Positions 1-8,928 are shown, numbered from the stretch's first letter. The stretch: 64,000 bases of DNA from Hoskinsella mucinilytica (GCF_045223415.1 NZ_JBEQZJ010000019.1:1-64000), one strand, 5' to 3'. Notes: generated by a model from the sequence alone, not told the origin. Made by a program: numbers and translations.

Positions 1-32
1 ACACCTAGCTGTATACCATGTCTGGCACACAC

Positions 33-57
33 AAAAAAAGAGACAACTTCGTCTCTT
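33..57 (-). terminator. Rho-independent terminator of rnc
   Basis: A 7-bp stem (38-44 pairing with 51-57) is followed on the minus strand by a run of seven T. It overlaps the rnc stop codon and would end the recG-rnc transcript. Nothing recognisable is seen in bases 1-32. Confidence 0.85.
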
Positions 58-740
58 TACTTCACCATTTTTTCAAATGCATCCTTTGCGGCCATTTGTT
101 CCGCTCTCTTTTTAGAATAGCCTTTTCCTTTCCCCAATGTAATTTCATCTAACATAACAACAACTTCAAATTCCGGTTTATTGCTAGGACCAGTTACATT
201 TACTGTTTGATAATGCACTGTTTTCCTTGAATCGCTTTGTATGTATTCTTGAAGCTTTGTCTTATAATCAATCACTTTCTCACTTTTCGGCATAGTGATC
301 GCAGGTGTTAACACTGTATCCAAAATGACATTCACAGCTTCCATCCCTTGATCCAAGAATACTGCCCCTAACAGTGCTTCAAACATATCCGCCAAAATCG
401 AATCACGTTCTCTCCCCCCGGTTTTTTCCTCACCTACACCAAGCTTTAAATATTTTCCAAGTCCTAGTGTTCGATTGTATTGTGCCAAAGCTTCCTCACA
501 AACTAATTGTGCTCGAAGTGTCGTCATTTGTCCCTCGCTTAATGGCGGTTCTAAACGAAACAGCTTATTAGTAGACCATAACTGTAATACAGCATCGCCC
601 ATAAACTCCAATCGTTCATTATCATGTGGATAGCTTTTATGCTCATTCACATAGGAAGAATGAACCAGTGCAGTTTCAATCAGTTCCTTATCATGATACG
701 CTATGTGCATATCATCCAGCCAATCAAATATTGTTTCCAT
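57..740 (-). CDS. rnc: Ribonuclease III
   Basis: Double-stranded RNA endonuclease for rRNA precursor processing and mRNA turnover, cytoplasmic. At 227 residues it is the usual family length. The RNase III signature NERLEFMGDAVL lies at residues 41-52, with metal-binding Glu45 and Asp49. The second acidic pair is in the DSILADMFEALLGA stretch (Asp118, Glu121). A double-stranded RNA-binding domain fills about residues 157-226 and ends in the expected basic helix KKRAEQMAAKDAFE. The gene lies 46 bp downstream of recG and is probably co-transcribed with it. plsX and acpP, often found next to rnc, are not here. The identification is secure. Confidence 0.97.
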   Translation of the reverse strand: METIFDWLDDMHIAYHDKELIETALVHSSYVNEHKSYPHDNERLEFMGDAVLQLWSTNKLFRLEPPLSEGQMTTLRAQLVCEEALAQYNRTLGLGKYLKLGVGEEKTGGRERDSILADMFEALLGAVFLDQGMEAVNVILDTVLTPAITMPKSEKVIDYKTKLQEYIQSDSRKTVHYQTVNVTGPSNKPEFEVVVMLDEITLGKGKGYSKKRAEQMAAKDAFEKMVK

Positions 741-777
741 AGTTATCTATTTTCTCCTTAATGTGTTTATTATACCA

Positions 778-2787
778 CTAATCCAGATAAGTTCCACTGG
801 TTAATGTTTCTTTCAAATAATTTTTCAAGCTCGCATAAGGCGCTTCATCGATATGCTTCAAAATTCTGATTGCGTCATCTCTTGCGACCTCAAGAATATT
901 AGCATCTTGAATGACATCCCCTAATATGAAACCCGGGACACCGCTTTGTCTTGTACCTAGTATATCTCCGGGACCTCTTAATTTTAGATCTTCCCTTGCA
1001 ATTTCAAATCCATCATGGCTTCGCTCACAAATCTTTAATCGTTTTATCGTATCAGGATCATTGGTATTGCTTAACAAATAACAATAACCCTCTTTTTGCC
1101 CTCTACCGACACGACCTCTTAACTGATGAATTTGACTTAATCCGAAACGATTGGCATCGTAAATGACCATGATATTTGCATTTTTTACGTCTACCCCAAC
1201 TTCGATGACCGTCGTAGAAACTAAGATTTGTATCTTTTGTTTTACAAAATCTTCCATTACCGCATCTTTTTCCTGAGAACTCATTTTCCCATGTAATAGC
1301 CCTATACGATACAGCTTACCAATCGATGTTTTCATCCCTTCATAAATATCCATCACATTACGTATATCATACTCTTCATTCTTTTCAATGGCGGGACAAA
1401 CAACATAGCATTGATTTCCTTCATCGATCTTCTCCAAGACTTCTTCTAAGATCGGACCCATGGATCTGCTTTTTATCAATTTCGTCGTTATCATTTTTCT
1501 TCCTTTTGGAAGCTGTGCAATGGTAGATACATCCATATCTCCATATAAGGATATCGCAAGCGTTCTCGGTATCGGGGTTGCGCTCATAAATAAGAAGTCC
1601 ACCTTATCTCCCTTTTCCAACATTTTTCTTCGTTGAGATACACCAAAGCGATGCTGTTCATCTGCGACTACCATTCCCAAATCATAGAAATCGACATCAT
1701 CCTGAAATAGCGCATGTGTACCAACCAATATATCAATTTCATTTGCTTTTAAGCGTTGTAAGACACCTTTTTTCTCTGCAGGTTTCAAGGAAGAATATAA
1801 CACCTCCACGACCACATCTACATCACGAAAGGTTTCTTGTAGATTCTTATAATGCTGCTTTGCCAAGATTTCGGTCGGTGCCAAAAAAGCTGCCTGTTTG
1901 TGAGATAGCACACAAGCATATAAACCAAATGCCGCAACTAAGGTCTTTCCACACCCTACATCCCCTTGTACCATGCGATACATGACCTTTTCACTTGCTA
2001 GATCGTTTAAGATTTCTTCTATGACCGTTTCTTGATCTTTCGTTAGTTCAAAGGATAAGGAATGTTTTAATTCCATGACATCTTCAAAATCAAAATGCTT
2101 TTCGCAACCTTTCACTACTTCTTTTTCTTGGTCCTTTAGAGCTTGCATCGCAAGTTGAAATTTAAAAAACTCTTCATATTTTAAGTGACGTAAACTTTGT
2201 TTTACAGCCTCTTGACGTGAAGGATGATGAATATAATATAAGGCTTGCTTTTTAGAGATCAGACGATATGTTTCCAACAGCTCTTTAGGTAAAAAATCTT
2301 CAATCGTATCCTGTAATGCGATCCATGCTTTCTCTATATATTTTATAATATCCTTTTGAGTAATGCCTTCTCTGACATTATATACCGGGTGAATACCAAG
2401 TTGTTCCTTCAAGGGTTTAAAATTATATTGTACTATCGTCAAACGATTACCGCCCTCATATTTTGCGAATAACGTAATCATCTTACCAACGCTAAACATA
2501 GATACCCAAGGTCGATTAAAGATAGAAACATCGAATTCCTCTTCCTCAAACAAAACTTTAAAGCGTGTAACACTTTGTTTCCCACGATATCGAATCACTT
2601 TAGCATGGGTTATGATCTTCGCCTCTAAATTGACCTTATCCTCTTTCTTCCACTTCAAACGTGGTACAACTTCAATACTTTCGTAACGGAAGGGATAATA
2701 GGTCAAAAGATCTTCTGCACAATGGATATTCATATAATGTAATACTTCGATTTTCTTATCAGAGATACGCAAAGCCTTTAATTCCAT
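778..2787 (-). CDS. recG: ATP-dependent DNA helicase RecG
   Basis: Branch-migration helicase that reverses stalled replication forks and processes Holliday junctions. The N-terminal wedge/OB domain covers about residues 1-230. It is followed by the two superfamily 2 helicase lobes: Walker A GDVGCGKT near residue 275, motif II DEQH in VADEQHRFG, motif III SATPIPRT, and motif VI HQLRGRVGRG. I start at the ATG at 2787 because AAGGAG sits seven bases before it. The reading frame extends seven codons further upstream, but those overlap the promoter. The 669-residue length is typical. It heads the recG-rnc operon. Confidence 0.97.
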   Translation of the reverse strand: MELKALRISDKKIEVLHYMNIHCAEDLLTYYPFRYESIEVVPRLKWKKEDKVNLEAKIITHAKVIRYRGKQSVTRFKVLFEEEEFDVSIFNRPWVSMFSVGKMITLFAKYEGGNRLTIVQYNFKPLKEQLGIHPVYNVREGITQKDIIKYIEKAWIALQDTIEDFLPKELLETYRLISKKQALYYIHHPSRQEAVKQSLRHLKYEEFFKFQLAMQALKDQEKEVVKGCEKHFDFEDVMELKHSLSFELTKDQETVIEEILNDLASEKVMYRMVQGDVGCGKTLVAAFGLYACVLSHKQAAFLAPTEILAKQHYKNLQETFRDVDVVVEVLYSSLKPAEKKGVLQRLKANEIDILVGTHALFQDDVDFYDLGMVVADEQHRFGVSQRRKMLEKGDKVDFLFMSATPIPRTLAISLYGDMDVSTIAQLPKGRKMITTKLIKSRSMGPILEEVLEKIDEGNQCYVVCPAIEKNEEYDIRNVMDIYEGMKTSIGKLYRIGLLHGKMSSQEKDAVMEDFVKQKIQILVSTTVIEVGVDVKNANIMVIYDANRFGLSQIHQLRGRVGRGQKEGYCYLLSNTNDPDTIKRLKICERSHDGFEIAREDLKLRGPGDILGTRQSGVPGFILGDVIQDANILEVARDDAIRILKHIDEAPYASLKNYLKETLTSGTYLD

Positions 2788-2809
2788 ACCATCACTCCTT
2801 ACTTGCACT

Positions 2810-2838
2810 ATTATACCTTATCCTTCTATCTTTCTCAA
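2810..2838 (-). promoter_or_regulatory. Sigma-A promoter for recG-rnc
   Basis: On the minus strand, TTGAGA (2833-2838), a 17-bp spacer and TATAAT (2810-2815) form a near-consensus vegetative promoter. It would start transcription around 2803, just ahead of the recG ribosome-binding site. Confidence 0.85.
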
Positions 2839-2916
2839 TTCTTTCCTGATTTGTTGACACATCGTGAACATAAATAAAAAAATCTTCTGCATAGTGAAAA
2901 CTATGTATCTATAGTA

Positions 2917-2945
2917 TTGTCAACAGAAAAAAATTCCGCTATAAT
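2917..2945 (+). promoter_or_regulatory. Sigma-A promoter for the structured RNA
   Basis: TTGTCA (2917-2922), a 17-bp spacer and TATAAT (2940-2945). Transcription would begin around 2951-2953, immediately before the first paired segment of the RNA described at 2952-3187. Confidence 0.8.
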
Positions 2946-2951
2946 CCCCCT

Positions 2952-3187
2952 CATAAAAAGGAGGGATGTCGCTAACGTTTATTTAACATTTATGACACAG
3001 TGTAAGCTGTGGTTTGACCCTTGAAAAAAGGCCATACGGACAGCCAGGTCAAATGCCGAAGATATAGACAATATCTGTCTTATTGGGTTAAAAGCCAAAT
3101 TTTATGAGCAAGCGTGCTTGTGAGATCAATGAGAGTAGGAAAGGCATCTAATGTTGTATGAACTCGCGATATTCTAACCGTTTTTTA
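2952..3187 (+). ncRNA. Structured non-coding RNA or leader, family not identified
   Basis: There is no convincing reading frame, but there are many nested pairings. A closing helix of 9 bp joins 2964-2972 to 3166-3174. Inside it are a CACAG/CTGTG hairpin (about 2996-3011), a long arm TTTGACC/GGTCAAA (about 3012-3055) containing a GGC/GCC inner stem, an AGACA/TGTCT hairpin (about 3066-3081), a TTGG/CCAA hairpin (about 3084-3099) and a CAAG/CTTG hairpin (about 3109-3120). The element starts at a consensus promoter and runs into six T at 3181-3186. Size and multi-stem layout would suit the raiA-motif (ARRPOF) class, but I cannot confirm that. It could instead be a cis-acting leader of the lipoprotein gene 90 bases downstream. 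Confidence 0.65.
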
Positions 3188-3278
3188 TCATATCTTGAAT
3201 ATCATCAATAGATCAACCTCATTTTTTGTGAGGACAAGTACCCTTTGCGAGAACCACGTGGTAAAGGAGAAAATGAAA

Positions 3279-4052
3279 ATGAAGAAAACAATTATTATGT
3301 TATGTATGATCCTGTTATTGACAGGTTGTAGCACAACGTCATCAGGCAAAAAGGAAAATTTCACAGATGAAATGAAAATTGCACACACCATAGATTTATC
3401 AAAAGAGGATGGTGCTGATAGCGTGGAACGTGATGGTGATCATGAAGATTCCCCTTATTTTAAACACCCTGATTTTTATCATATGACTTCTACGGATACT
3501 CTAACGATACTAGAGAAATTTCCTACGATTCAGCAAACAAGTGAATGGAGCTGTGGGGTAGACAGTGCATTGATGGTGTTACAATACTTTGATCGATTAG
3601 GTGATGAAAATGAAGAAAGTCTAGCATCCTATCGTAGCAATAAATCAAAACCCGAAGCAACTTCCCTCGCTTCTATGATCCGTATCTTTGAAGGCATCAA
3701 AGGCTTTGAGATACATTCAACTTATGACTATAAGGAAGAAGAATATGACCAAATATCGTTAGAAATGATTCAAGACTACTTAGCAAAAGGTATTCCGGTC
3801 ATGGTCGCATGGAATGATTGGGGAGGTCATTGGCAAGTGATCATCGGTTATGATACGATGGGTACCGAAACTACACAAGATGATGTTATCATCGTCGCAG
3901 ATTCTTATGATACCACAGATCATAATCAAGATGGATATGGAATCTATGGTGCGGAACGCTTCTTTTATAACTGGACCATGTATGATTTCTTTGAGAAAAA
4001 TGCCGGGTTAAAAGAACGTGATAAACTGTTTATTGCCGTAGAACCTAAATAA
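3279..4052 (+). CDS. Lipoprotein with C39-like (papain-fold) peptidase domain
   Basis: Probable membrane-anchored extracellular cysteine peptidase or peptidase-like protein. The signal peptide has a lipobox LTGC with Cys17 as the lipidation site. The C-terminal part resembles the C39_2 family: the nucleophile Cys92 in EWSCGVDSALMV, His184 in WGGHWQVIIGYD, and Asp208 in IIVADSYD, the usual Cys-His-Asp order. No ABC exporter is attached or adjacent, so it is not a bacteriocin transporter peptidase. Two starts are possible: ATG at 3273 (3 bases after AAAGGAG) or 3279 (9 bases after). I prefer 3279. The gene follows the structured RNA and may be read through from its promoter. The substrate is unknown. 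Confidence 0.85.
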   Translation: MKKTIIMLCMILLLTGCSTTSSGKKENFTDEMKIAHTIDLSKEDGADSVERDGDHEDSPYFKHPDFYHMTSTDTLTILEKFPTIQQTSEWSCGVDSALMVLQYFDRLGDENEESLASYRSNKSKPEATSLASMIRIFEGIKGFEIHSTYDYKEEEYDQISLEMIQDYLAKGIPVMVAWNDWGGHWQVIIGYDTMGTETTQDDVIIVADSYDTTDHNQDGYGIYGAERFFYNWTMYDFFEKNAGLKERDKLFIAVEPK

Positions 4053-4087
4053 AGCCTTATGGAACAACTTTGTTCCACAAGGCTTTT
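4052..4087. terminator. Bidirectional terminator between the lipoprotein gene and rbr
   Basis: AAGCCTT and GGAAC arms pair with GTTCC and AAGGCTT around a short loop, with T runs on both strands. It separates the convergent lipoprotein and rubrerythrin genes. Confidence 0.85.
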
Positions 4088-4095
4088 CTATTATC

Positions 4096-4632
4096 TTAAT
4101 AATTTTCTTCACGAACCTCAAAATAAGCTCTAGGATGATTACATACCGGACATACTTCAGGAGCTGCTTTTCCTTTGTGTAAATGACCACAATTCAAGCA
4201 TTCCCAAAGTGTTTCTTCACTCTTTTCAAACACTGTACCATCTTCAATGTTATTCAACAGCGCAACATAACGTTCTTCATGTGTTTTTTCGATAGCAAGT
4301 ACACCTTCCATTGTATCGGCGATATCATCAAAGCCTTCTTCACGAGCTTCTTTTGCCATACGAGCATACATATCTGTCCATTCAAAGTTTTCACCCGCAG
4401 CAGCATCTTTTAAATTAGTTACTGTATCAGGCATACCATCGTGCAATAATTTGAACCAAAGTTTTGCATGTTCCTTTTCATTGTTTGCTGTTTGTTCAAA
4501 GATGTTAGCAATCTGTACATAACCATCTTTCTTCGCTTTGCTTGCATAATAGGTATACTTGTTTCTTGCCATGGATTCGCCGGCAAATGCTTCATTCAAG
4601 TTTTTTTCTGTTTTTGTTCCTTTTAAGTTCAT
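4096..4632 (-). CDS. rbr: Rubrerythrin
   Basis: Non-haem diiron peroxidase that reduces hydrogen peroxide in anaerobes, taking electrons from rubredoxin. The N-terminal four-helix ferritin-like domain carries the diiron ligands in NEAFAGESMARNKY, NNEKEHAKLW and AIEKTHEERY. The C-terminal rubredoxin-like FeS4 domain has the two CxxC pairs CLNC and CPVC. At 178 residues it has the classic short rubrerythrin length. TAAGGAGG lies before the ATG. An inverted repeat at 4650-4669, next to the ribosome-binding site, may be an operator. Function is well supported and implies an anaerobic host coping with oxygen. Confidence 0.97.
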   Translation of the reverse strand: MNLKGTKTEKNLNEAFAGESMARNKYTYYASKAKKDGYVQIANIFEQTANNEKEHAKLWFKLLHDGMPDTVTNLKDAAAGENFEWTDMYARMAKEAREEGFDDIADTMEGVLAIEKTHEERYVALLNNIEDGTVFEKSEETLWECLNCGHLHKGKAAPEVCPVCNHPRAYFEVREENY

Positions 4633-4649
4633 CTTATGTCCTCCTTATC

Positions 4650-4669
4650 AAAGTATATGAATATACTTT
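4650..4669. promoter_or_regulatory. Inverted repeat upstream of rbr, candidate operator
   Basis: Two 9-bp arms, AAAGTATAT and ATATACTTT, surround a 2-bp centre. The repeat is directly upstream of the rubrerythrin ribosome-binding site. Peroxide-response genes are often controlled by PerR, but this 9-2-9 element does not match the usual 7-1-7 Per box, so the regulator is unassigned. Confidence 0.4.
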
Positions 4670-4965
4670 CTTTACATATACCATTGTACTCTTTTTTTTC
4701 AGAAAAATCATCACTTTTGCATAACAAATTCATATTTGTAAGCGTTTATACAATTTTCGACAATCTTCTTTCCTACCGAAATATAACAAATAGAGAACAC
4801 TCAAAAAATAACAATATTTTCTTATTTTATCCTTAAATTTCAGATTTTTATCCATTGAATACCATTTCTTTTTCTGTTTTTTCTTATTTTTTTCATTTTT
4901 ATCACAGTTTTTCTATACTTTTTTTATGAAATAGAGTAAAATTTTGATTAAGGAGGATTTAAAAG
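4670..4965. other. AT-rich intergenic region between rbr and glnN
   Basis: A divergent promoter region of about 300 bp, strongly T-rich on the plus strand. I see no gene, no GlnR/TnrA-type TGTNA-N7-TNACA site and no clear riboswitch fold. A weak -10 (TAAAAT, near 4935) lies ahead of the glutamine synthetase ribosome-binding site; no good -35 pairs with it. Confidence 0.5.
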
Positions 4966-7059
4966 ATGATAAACAAACACCCTTTTGATGATTTCGGTAT
5001 CAATTTATTCAGTGAAAATGTAATGAAGGAATGTCTTCCTCATCCTGTATATCAGAAATGGAAAACGGCGACTCGTAAGGAAGATGCTCTTGATCGTCCT
5101 ACTGCAGATGCAATCGCTCATGCGATGAAAACCTGGGCAATGGAAAAAGGAGCTACTCATTTTACGCATTGGTTTCAACCATTGACCGGTTCTACTGCCG
5201 AAAAACATGACAGCTTTATCGAACCTGGTGATTTCAACCAGCCCATATCTCGCTTTAGTGGCAAAAGCTTGATCAAAGGAGAAGGCGATGCATCTAGTTT
5301 TCCAAGTGGTGGTCTTCGTGCCACATTTGAAGCAAGAGGCTATACTTATTGGGATTGTACCTCTCCTGCTTTTCTTCGTGATAACGTATTATGTATCCCA
5401 ACCATTTTTGTTTCCTATAATGGAGAAACCTTAGATAAAAAAGCACCACTATTAAAATCCGCAGAAGCCATTAGCAAACAGGCTACCAGAATTGTGAATT
5501 TATTCAAGGACAAAGATATCAAACAAGTGATTGCGATGGTCGGATTAGAACAGGAATACTTCCTTGTGGATAAAGCGTTATATTTACAAAGGAAAGATCT
5601 GGTTCACACAGGACGTACGTTATTTGGTTCTATGCCACCAAAATCCATGGATCTGCGAGGACACTACTTTGGAAGCATTCCAAGTCGAGTACAAGCTTTT
5701 ATGGAAGAAGTGGATGAAGAGCTTTGGAAACTTGGAATCTATGCTAAAACCGAGCATAATGAAGTAGCACCTTGCCAATTTGAAATTGCGCCATTGTTTA
5801 TTGATGCTAACGTAGCTGTTGATCAAAATCTGATCATCATGGATGTCTTAAAGAAAAAAGCAGATAAACATGGGCTAGCATGCTTATTGCATGAAAAGCC
5901 ATTTCAAGGAGTCAACGGAAGTGGGAAACATAACAATTGGAGCCTTGTGACAGATGATGGTCAAAACTTATTGGAACCAGGGGATCGCCCTCATGAGAAT
6001 ATTCGTTTCTTGTTATTTGTATGTGCCATCATCGAAGCCGTAGACAAGTATCCGGAATTATTGCGAATGGCAGCGAGTTGTTATGGCAATGATTATCGAT
6101 TAGGCGCAGATGAAGCACCACCTGCAGTCGTATCAATTTGCATGGGAGAAGACCTTGAAGCTATTTTAGAAAAGATTCGTATTGGTGAAAATGAATTAAG
6201 TACCGTCGTTGAAACAAAAGCATATGCAATTGCAAATTTAAGCTATGTACCTAAAGATACCAGTGATCGTAATCGTACTTCCCCATTTGCCTTTACCGGA
6301 AATAAATTTGAATTCAGAATGGTAGGTAGTAGCCGTAGTGCTTCTACAACAAATATCATATTAAACAGTATCGTAGCAGATAGTTTAAGTCGTATTGCAG
6401 ATGAACTACAAGGCATCAAATATATTGATGATGTAAGGAAGAAATCACTCGATATCTGCCGTGATATTTTACAAAAACACCATCGTATCTTATTCTCCGG
6501 TGATGGTTATTCTGAAGAATGGCTTACAGAAGCACAACAAAGAGGGTTACCAAATATCAAACATTATATAGATTCTATCCCTGCTTTATGTTCTGAAAAA
6601 GCTGTAGCGATGTTTGATCGTATGAAAGTATATAACGAAGCTGAACTACAGGCTAGGGTAGATATCCTAGTTGAAGAATATAGAAAAAGTGTAAAAGTAG
6701 AGGTATTGACTTTGTTGGATATGAGTAAAAAAGAAATTCTTCCAGCACTTGTCAAAGAAATAAAATTTTATACGGATGCACAAAATTCCCTTGGATTCGA
6801 ACAAGCATATTACAAACGTAAGATCGAGCATCTCCTTACCCTATTAAATGCCTTTGATGCTCAATATCATGAATTAAAAAATAAAATGGAAGAACGTCAA
6901 CAATACCCTGACAATATGGAAAAGGCACTATATCTTGATAACATCGTCATCCCTCAAATGAAAAAGTTGAGAGACATCATCGATCAAATAGAAGATGCAA
7001 TCTCCAGCGAACATTATCCATATCCTACATATGATGATATGTTTACCAGTATGCAATGA
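4966..7059 (+). CDS. glnN: Glutamine synthetase type III
   Basis: Makes glutamine from glutamate, ammonia and ATP, the main ammonia-assimilating step. Its 697 residues match the large type III (GlnN) enzymes rather than GlnA of about 450 residues. Visible family features include the N-terminal GRATFEARGYTYWDCTSPAF-like region, the metal-site VGLEQEYFLVD segment, the Glu-rich KTEHNEVAPCQFEIAP and the glycine-rich GVNGSGKHNNWSL. A long C-terminal helical extension (from about residue 560) is typical of the class. AAGGAGG precedes the ATG, and a terminator follows at 7069-7094. It is monocistronic. Confidence 0.96.
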   Translation: MINKHPFDDFGINLFSENVMKECLPHPVYQKWKTATRKEDALDRPTADAIAHAMKTWAMEKGATHFTHWFQPLTGSTAEKHDSFIEPGDFNQPISRFSGKSLIKGEGDASSFPSGGLRATFEARGYTYWDCTSPAFLRDNVLCIPTIFVSYNGETLDKKAPLLKSAEAISKQATRIVNLFKDKDIKQVIAMVGLEQEYFLVDKALYLQRKDLVHTGRTLFGSMPPKSMDLRGHYFGSIPSRVQAFMEEVDEELWKLGIYAKTEHNEVAPCQFEIAPLFIDANVAVDQNLIIMDVLKKKADKHGLACLLHEKPFQGVNGSGKHNNWSLVTDDGQNLLEPGDRPHENIRFLLFVCAIIEAVDKYPELLRMAASCYGNDYRLGADEAPPAVVSICMGEDLEAILEKIRIGENELSTVVETKAYAIANLSYVPKDTSDRNRTSPFAFTGNKFEFRMVGSSRSASTTNIILNSIVADSLSRIADELQGIKYIDDVRKKSLDICRDILQKHHRILFSGDGYSEEWLTEAQQRGLPNIKHYIDSIPALCSEKAVAMFDRMKVYNEAELQARVDILVEEYRKSVKVEVLTLLDMSKKEILPALVKEIKFYTDAQNSLGFEQAYYKRKIEHLLTLLNAFDAQYHELKNKMEERQQYPDNMEKALYLDNIVIPQMKKLRDIIDQIEDAISSEHYPYPTYDDMFTSMQ

Positions 7060-7068
7060 TAGCATGAA

Positions 7069-7094
7069 AAGAAGCAGTGATTGCTTCTTTTTTT
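7069..7094 (+). terminator. Terminator of glnN
   Basis: The GAAGCA/TGCTTC stem is followed by seven or more T. Confidence 0.85.
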
Positions 7095-7149
7095 ATATTC
7101 CCCCAACATCTTTTACCAAAATTTTACAATTCTTATGAATTTTCTATCT

Positions 7150-7215
7150 TTCATGAAGTATTCATGAAGTTTTTAACGATAAATTAACAATAGCTTTACA
7201 ATAATTCGGTATACT
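7150..7215 (+). promoter_or_regulatory. PhoP-box-like phased repeats and -10 of the phosphate transporter
   Basis: TTAACG (7173-7178), TTAACA (7184-7189) and TTTACA (7195-7200) recur exactly every 11 bp and are followed by a TATACT -10 at 7210-7215. Two further 11-bp units, TTCATGAAGTA and TTCATGAAGTT, continue the phase upstream (7150, 7161). This is the arrangement of Gram-positive PhoP boxes (TTAACA-like hexamers, about 5-bp spacers) at activated promoters. There is no good -35, which fits activator dependence. Confidence 0.65.
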
Positions 7216-7251
7216 TTATTTGTATGTGTATGAATTTAGGAGGAAAATGGA

Positions 7252-8928
7252 ATGTCATTTGAAAACTTACTTGCTTTATTAGGCGGTTTAGCCTTATTCT
7301 TGTATGGTATGCATATGATGAGCGATGGCTTAGAACAAGCTGCCGGTGATCGTATGAAAGCAATATTAGAAAAACTGACAAGCAATCGTCTGCTTGGGGT
7401 CTGTGTCGGAGCAGCGATTACTGCTGTCATCCAAAGCTCCAGTGCTACTACGGTTATGGTCGTAGGTTTTGTAAACTCTCAATTGATGACGTTAAATCAA
7501 GCCGTATGGATCATCATGGGTGCTAATATCGGAACCACGATCACAGGACAATTAATTGCTCTTGACGCAAGCAAGATCGCACCGTTGGTTGCTATTATCG
7601 GCGTGGTATTTGTTACATTCTTCAAAAATAAGAAATTAAATGCCATCGGTGAAATCATGGCAGGACTTGGTATTTTATTCATTGGTATGGATATGATGAA
7701 GGATGCCATGGTACCATTACAAAACAGCGAGGCATTTATCAACGCAATGACCACTATCAAAAACCCTGTACTTGCTATTCTACTAGGAGCAGGATTTACC
7801 GCATTGATCCAAAGTTCTTCTGCATCCGTCGGTATCCTACAAGCGTTGGCATTAAGTGGACTGATTGGCTTAGATAGTGCAATCTATATTATCTTCGGTC
7901 AAAATATCGGTACCTGTATCACTGCTGTATTAGCAAGCCTTGGCGCAAATCGAAATGCCAAACGTACTACCATCATTCATTTATCTTTCAATATCATAGG
8001 AACTCTGATCTTCCTAATTGTGGTACATATCGTCCCATTTGTGGATTGGATGCAACAAATCACAACGAATCCAGCTGCTCAAATCGCTAATTCGCACACC
8101 GTATTCAACATCTCAACCACCTTATTATTGATTCCATTTGGTAATAAACTAGCACATCTTGCTCAACTCATTTTACCAATCAAACCAGAGGAAAAGGAAT
8201 ACAACAAAGACTACAACATTCCCCTTACCTTTGTGGATACCGACAACATCGGAACCATAACCATTGCAATTTCATCTTTACGTAAAGAAGCTGTTGCTAT
8301 GTTAAAGCTTGCTCAAATAAATTTGAGTGAATCACTTCATGCGATTACAGGAAAAAGCTATCAAATGGAAGATATTAAAAAACGTGAAAAAAGAATTGAT
8401 TATATTAATTACGAAATAACCAATTATATGACTAAAGTTTCCTCATTAAACATGAGTGAAAAAGAAAGCACCACATGCAACGCCCTATTCAAGTGTTTTG
8501 CGGATATCGAACGCATCGGTGATCATGCAATCAATATCATTCAATATGCGGAAAATGAAGAAAATAAGCTTGATGATCCTACGCATATCAAGGACGAGCT
8601 ATATCAATTACATGATTTATTAATGAAAAGCTTCTCGCTATTATTCGATTATGATTTAGATAGCGATAATGATTGTTATGAGAAAATAGAACGTATTGAG
8701 GATCGCATTGATGAATTAACAGAAACATATCGAGAGCTTCAGATCAATCGTTTAACAGATCAAATCGTAGATGCCAAAGATTGTGTCATTTACTCAGAAA
8801 TCCTGACTGATATCGAGCGTGTGAGTGATCATATCATGAACATCATACAAGAATGTAAACGTTGTAGTTTTACATTAGCGGAACCTGTCATCTCTGATCA
8901 TCTTGAATTAAATCCGGCAAGCGTATAA
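7252..8928 (+). CDS. Na+/phosphate cotransporter family protein with PhoU domain
   Basis: Integral membrane sodium-coupled phosphate transporter of the NptA/YjbB (PF02690) type. The membrane part (about residues 1-310) contains the two inverted repeats with their signature QSSSATTVM and QSSSASVGI motifs. A cytoplasmic PhoU-like four-helix domain occupies about residues 330-540, with ERIGDHAINI and ERVSDHIMNI as its paired motifs. AGGAGG lies before the ATG. PhoP-box-like repeats upstream suggest induction by phosphate starvation. A single-gene unit ending in a terminator at 8929-8956. Confidence 0.93.
   Translation: MSFENLLALLGGLALFLYGMHMMSDGLEQAAGDRMKAILEKLTSNRLLGVCVGAAITAVIQSSSATTVMVVGFVNSQLMTLNQAVWIIMGANIGTTITGQLIALDASKIAPLVAIIGVVFVTFFKNKKLNAIGEIMAGLGILFIGMDMMKDAMVPLQNSEAFINAMTTIKNPVLAILLGAGFTALIQSSSASVGILQALALSGLIGLDSAIYIIFGQNIGTCITAVLASLGANRNAKRTTIIHLSFNIIGTLIFLIVVHIVPFVDWMQQITTNPAAQIANSHTVFNISTTLLLIPFGNKLAHLAQLILPIKPEEKEYNKDYNIPLTFVDTDNIGTITIAISSLRKEAVAMLKLAQINLSESLHAITGKSYQMEDIKKREKRIDYINYEITNYMTKVSSLNMSEKESTTCNALFKCFADIERIGDHAINIIQYAENEENKLDDPTHIKDELYQLHDLLMKSFSLLFDYDLDSDNDCYEKIERIEDRIDELTETYRELQINRLTDQIVDAKDCVIYSEILTDIERVSDHIMNIIQECKRCSFTLAEPVISDHLELNPASV

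Noticed and set aside
4008..4190. A 60-codon minus-strand frame spanning the lipoprotein/rbr terminator
   Set aside because: It crosses the terminator, overlaps real genes on both sides and lacks a ribosome-binding site.
4670..4965. GlnR/TnrA operator or glutamine riboswitch ahead of glnN
   Set aside because: No TGTNA-N7-TNACA site or conserved riboswitch elements could be found; the region is simply T-rich.
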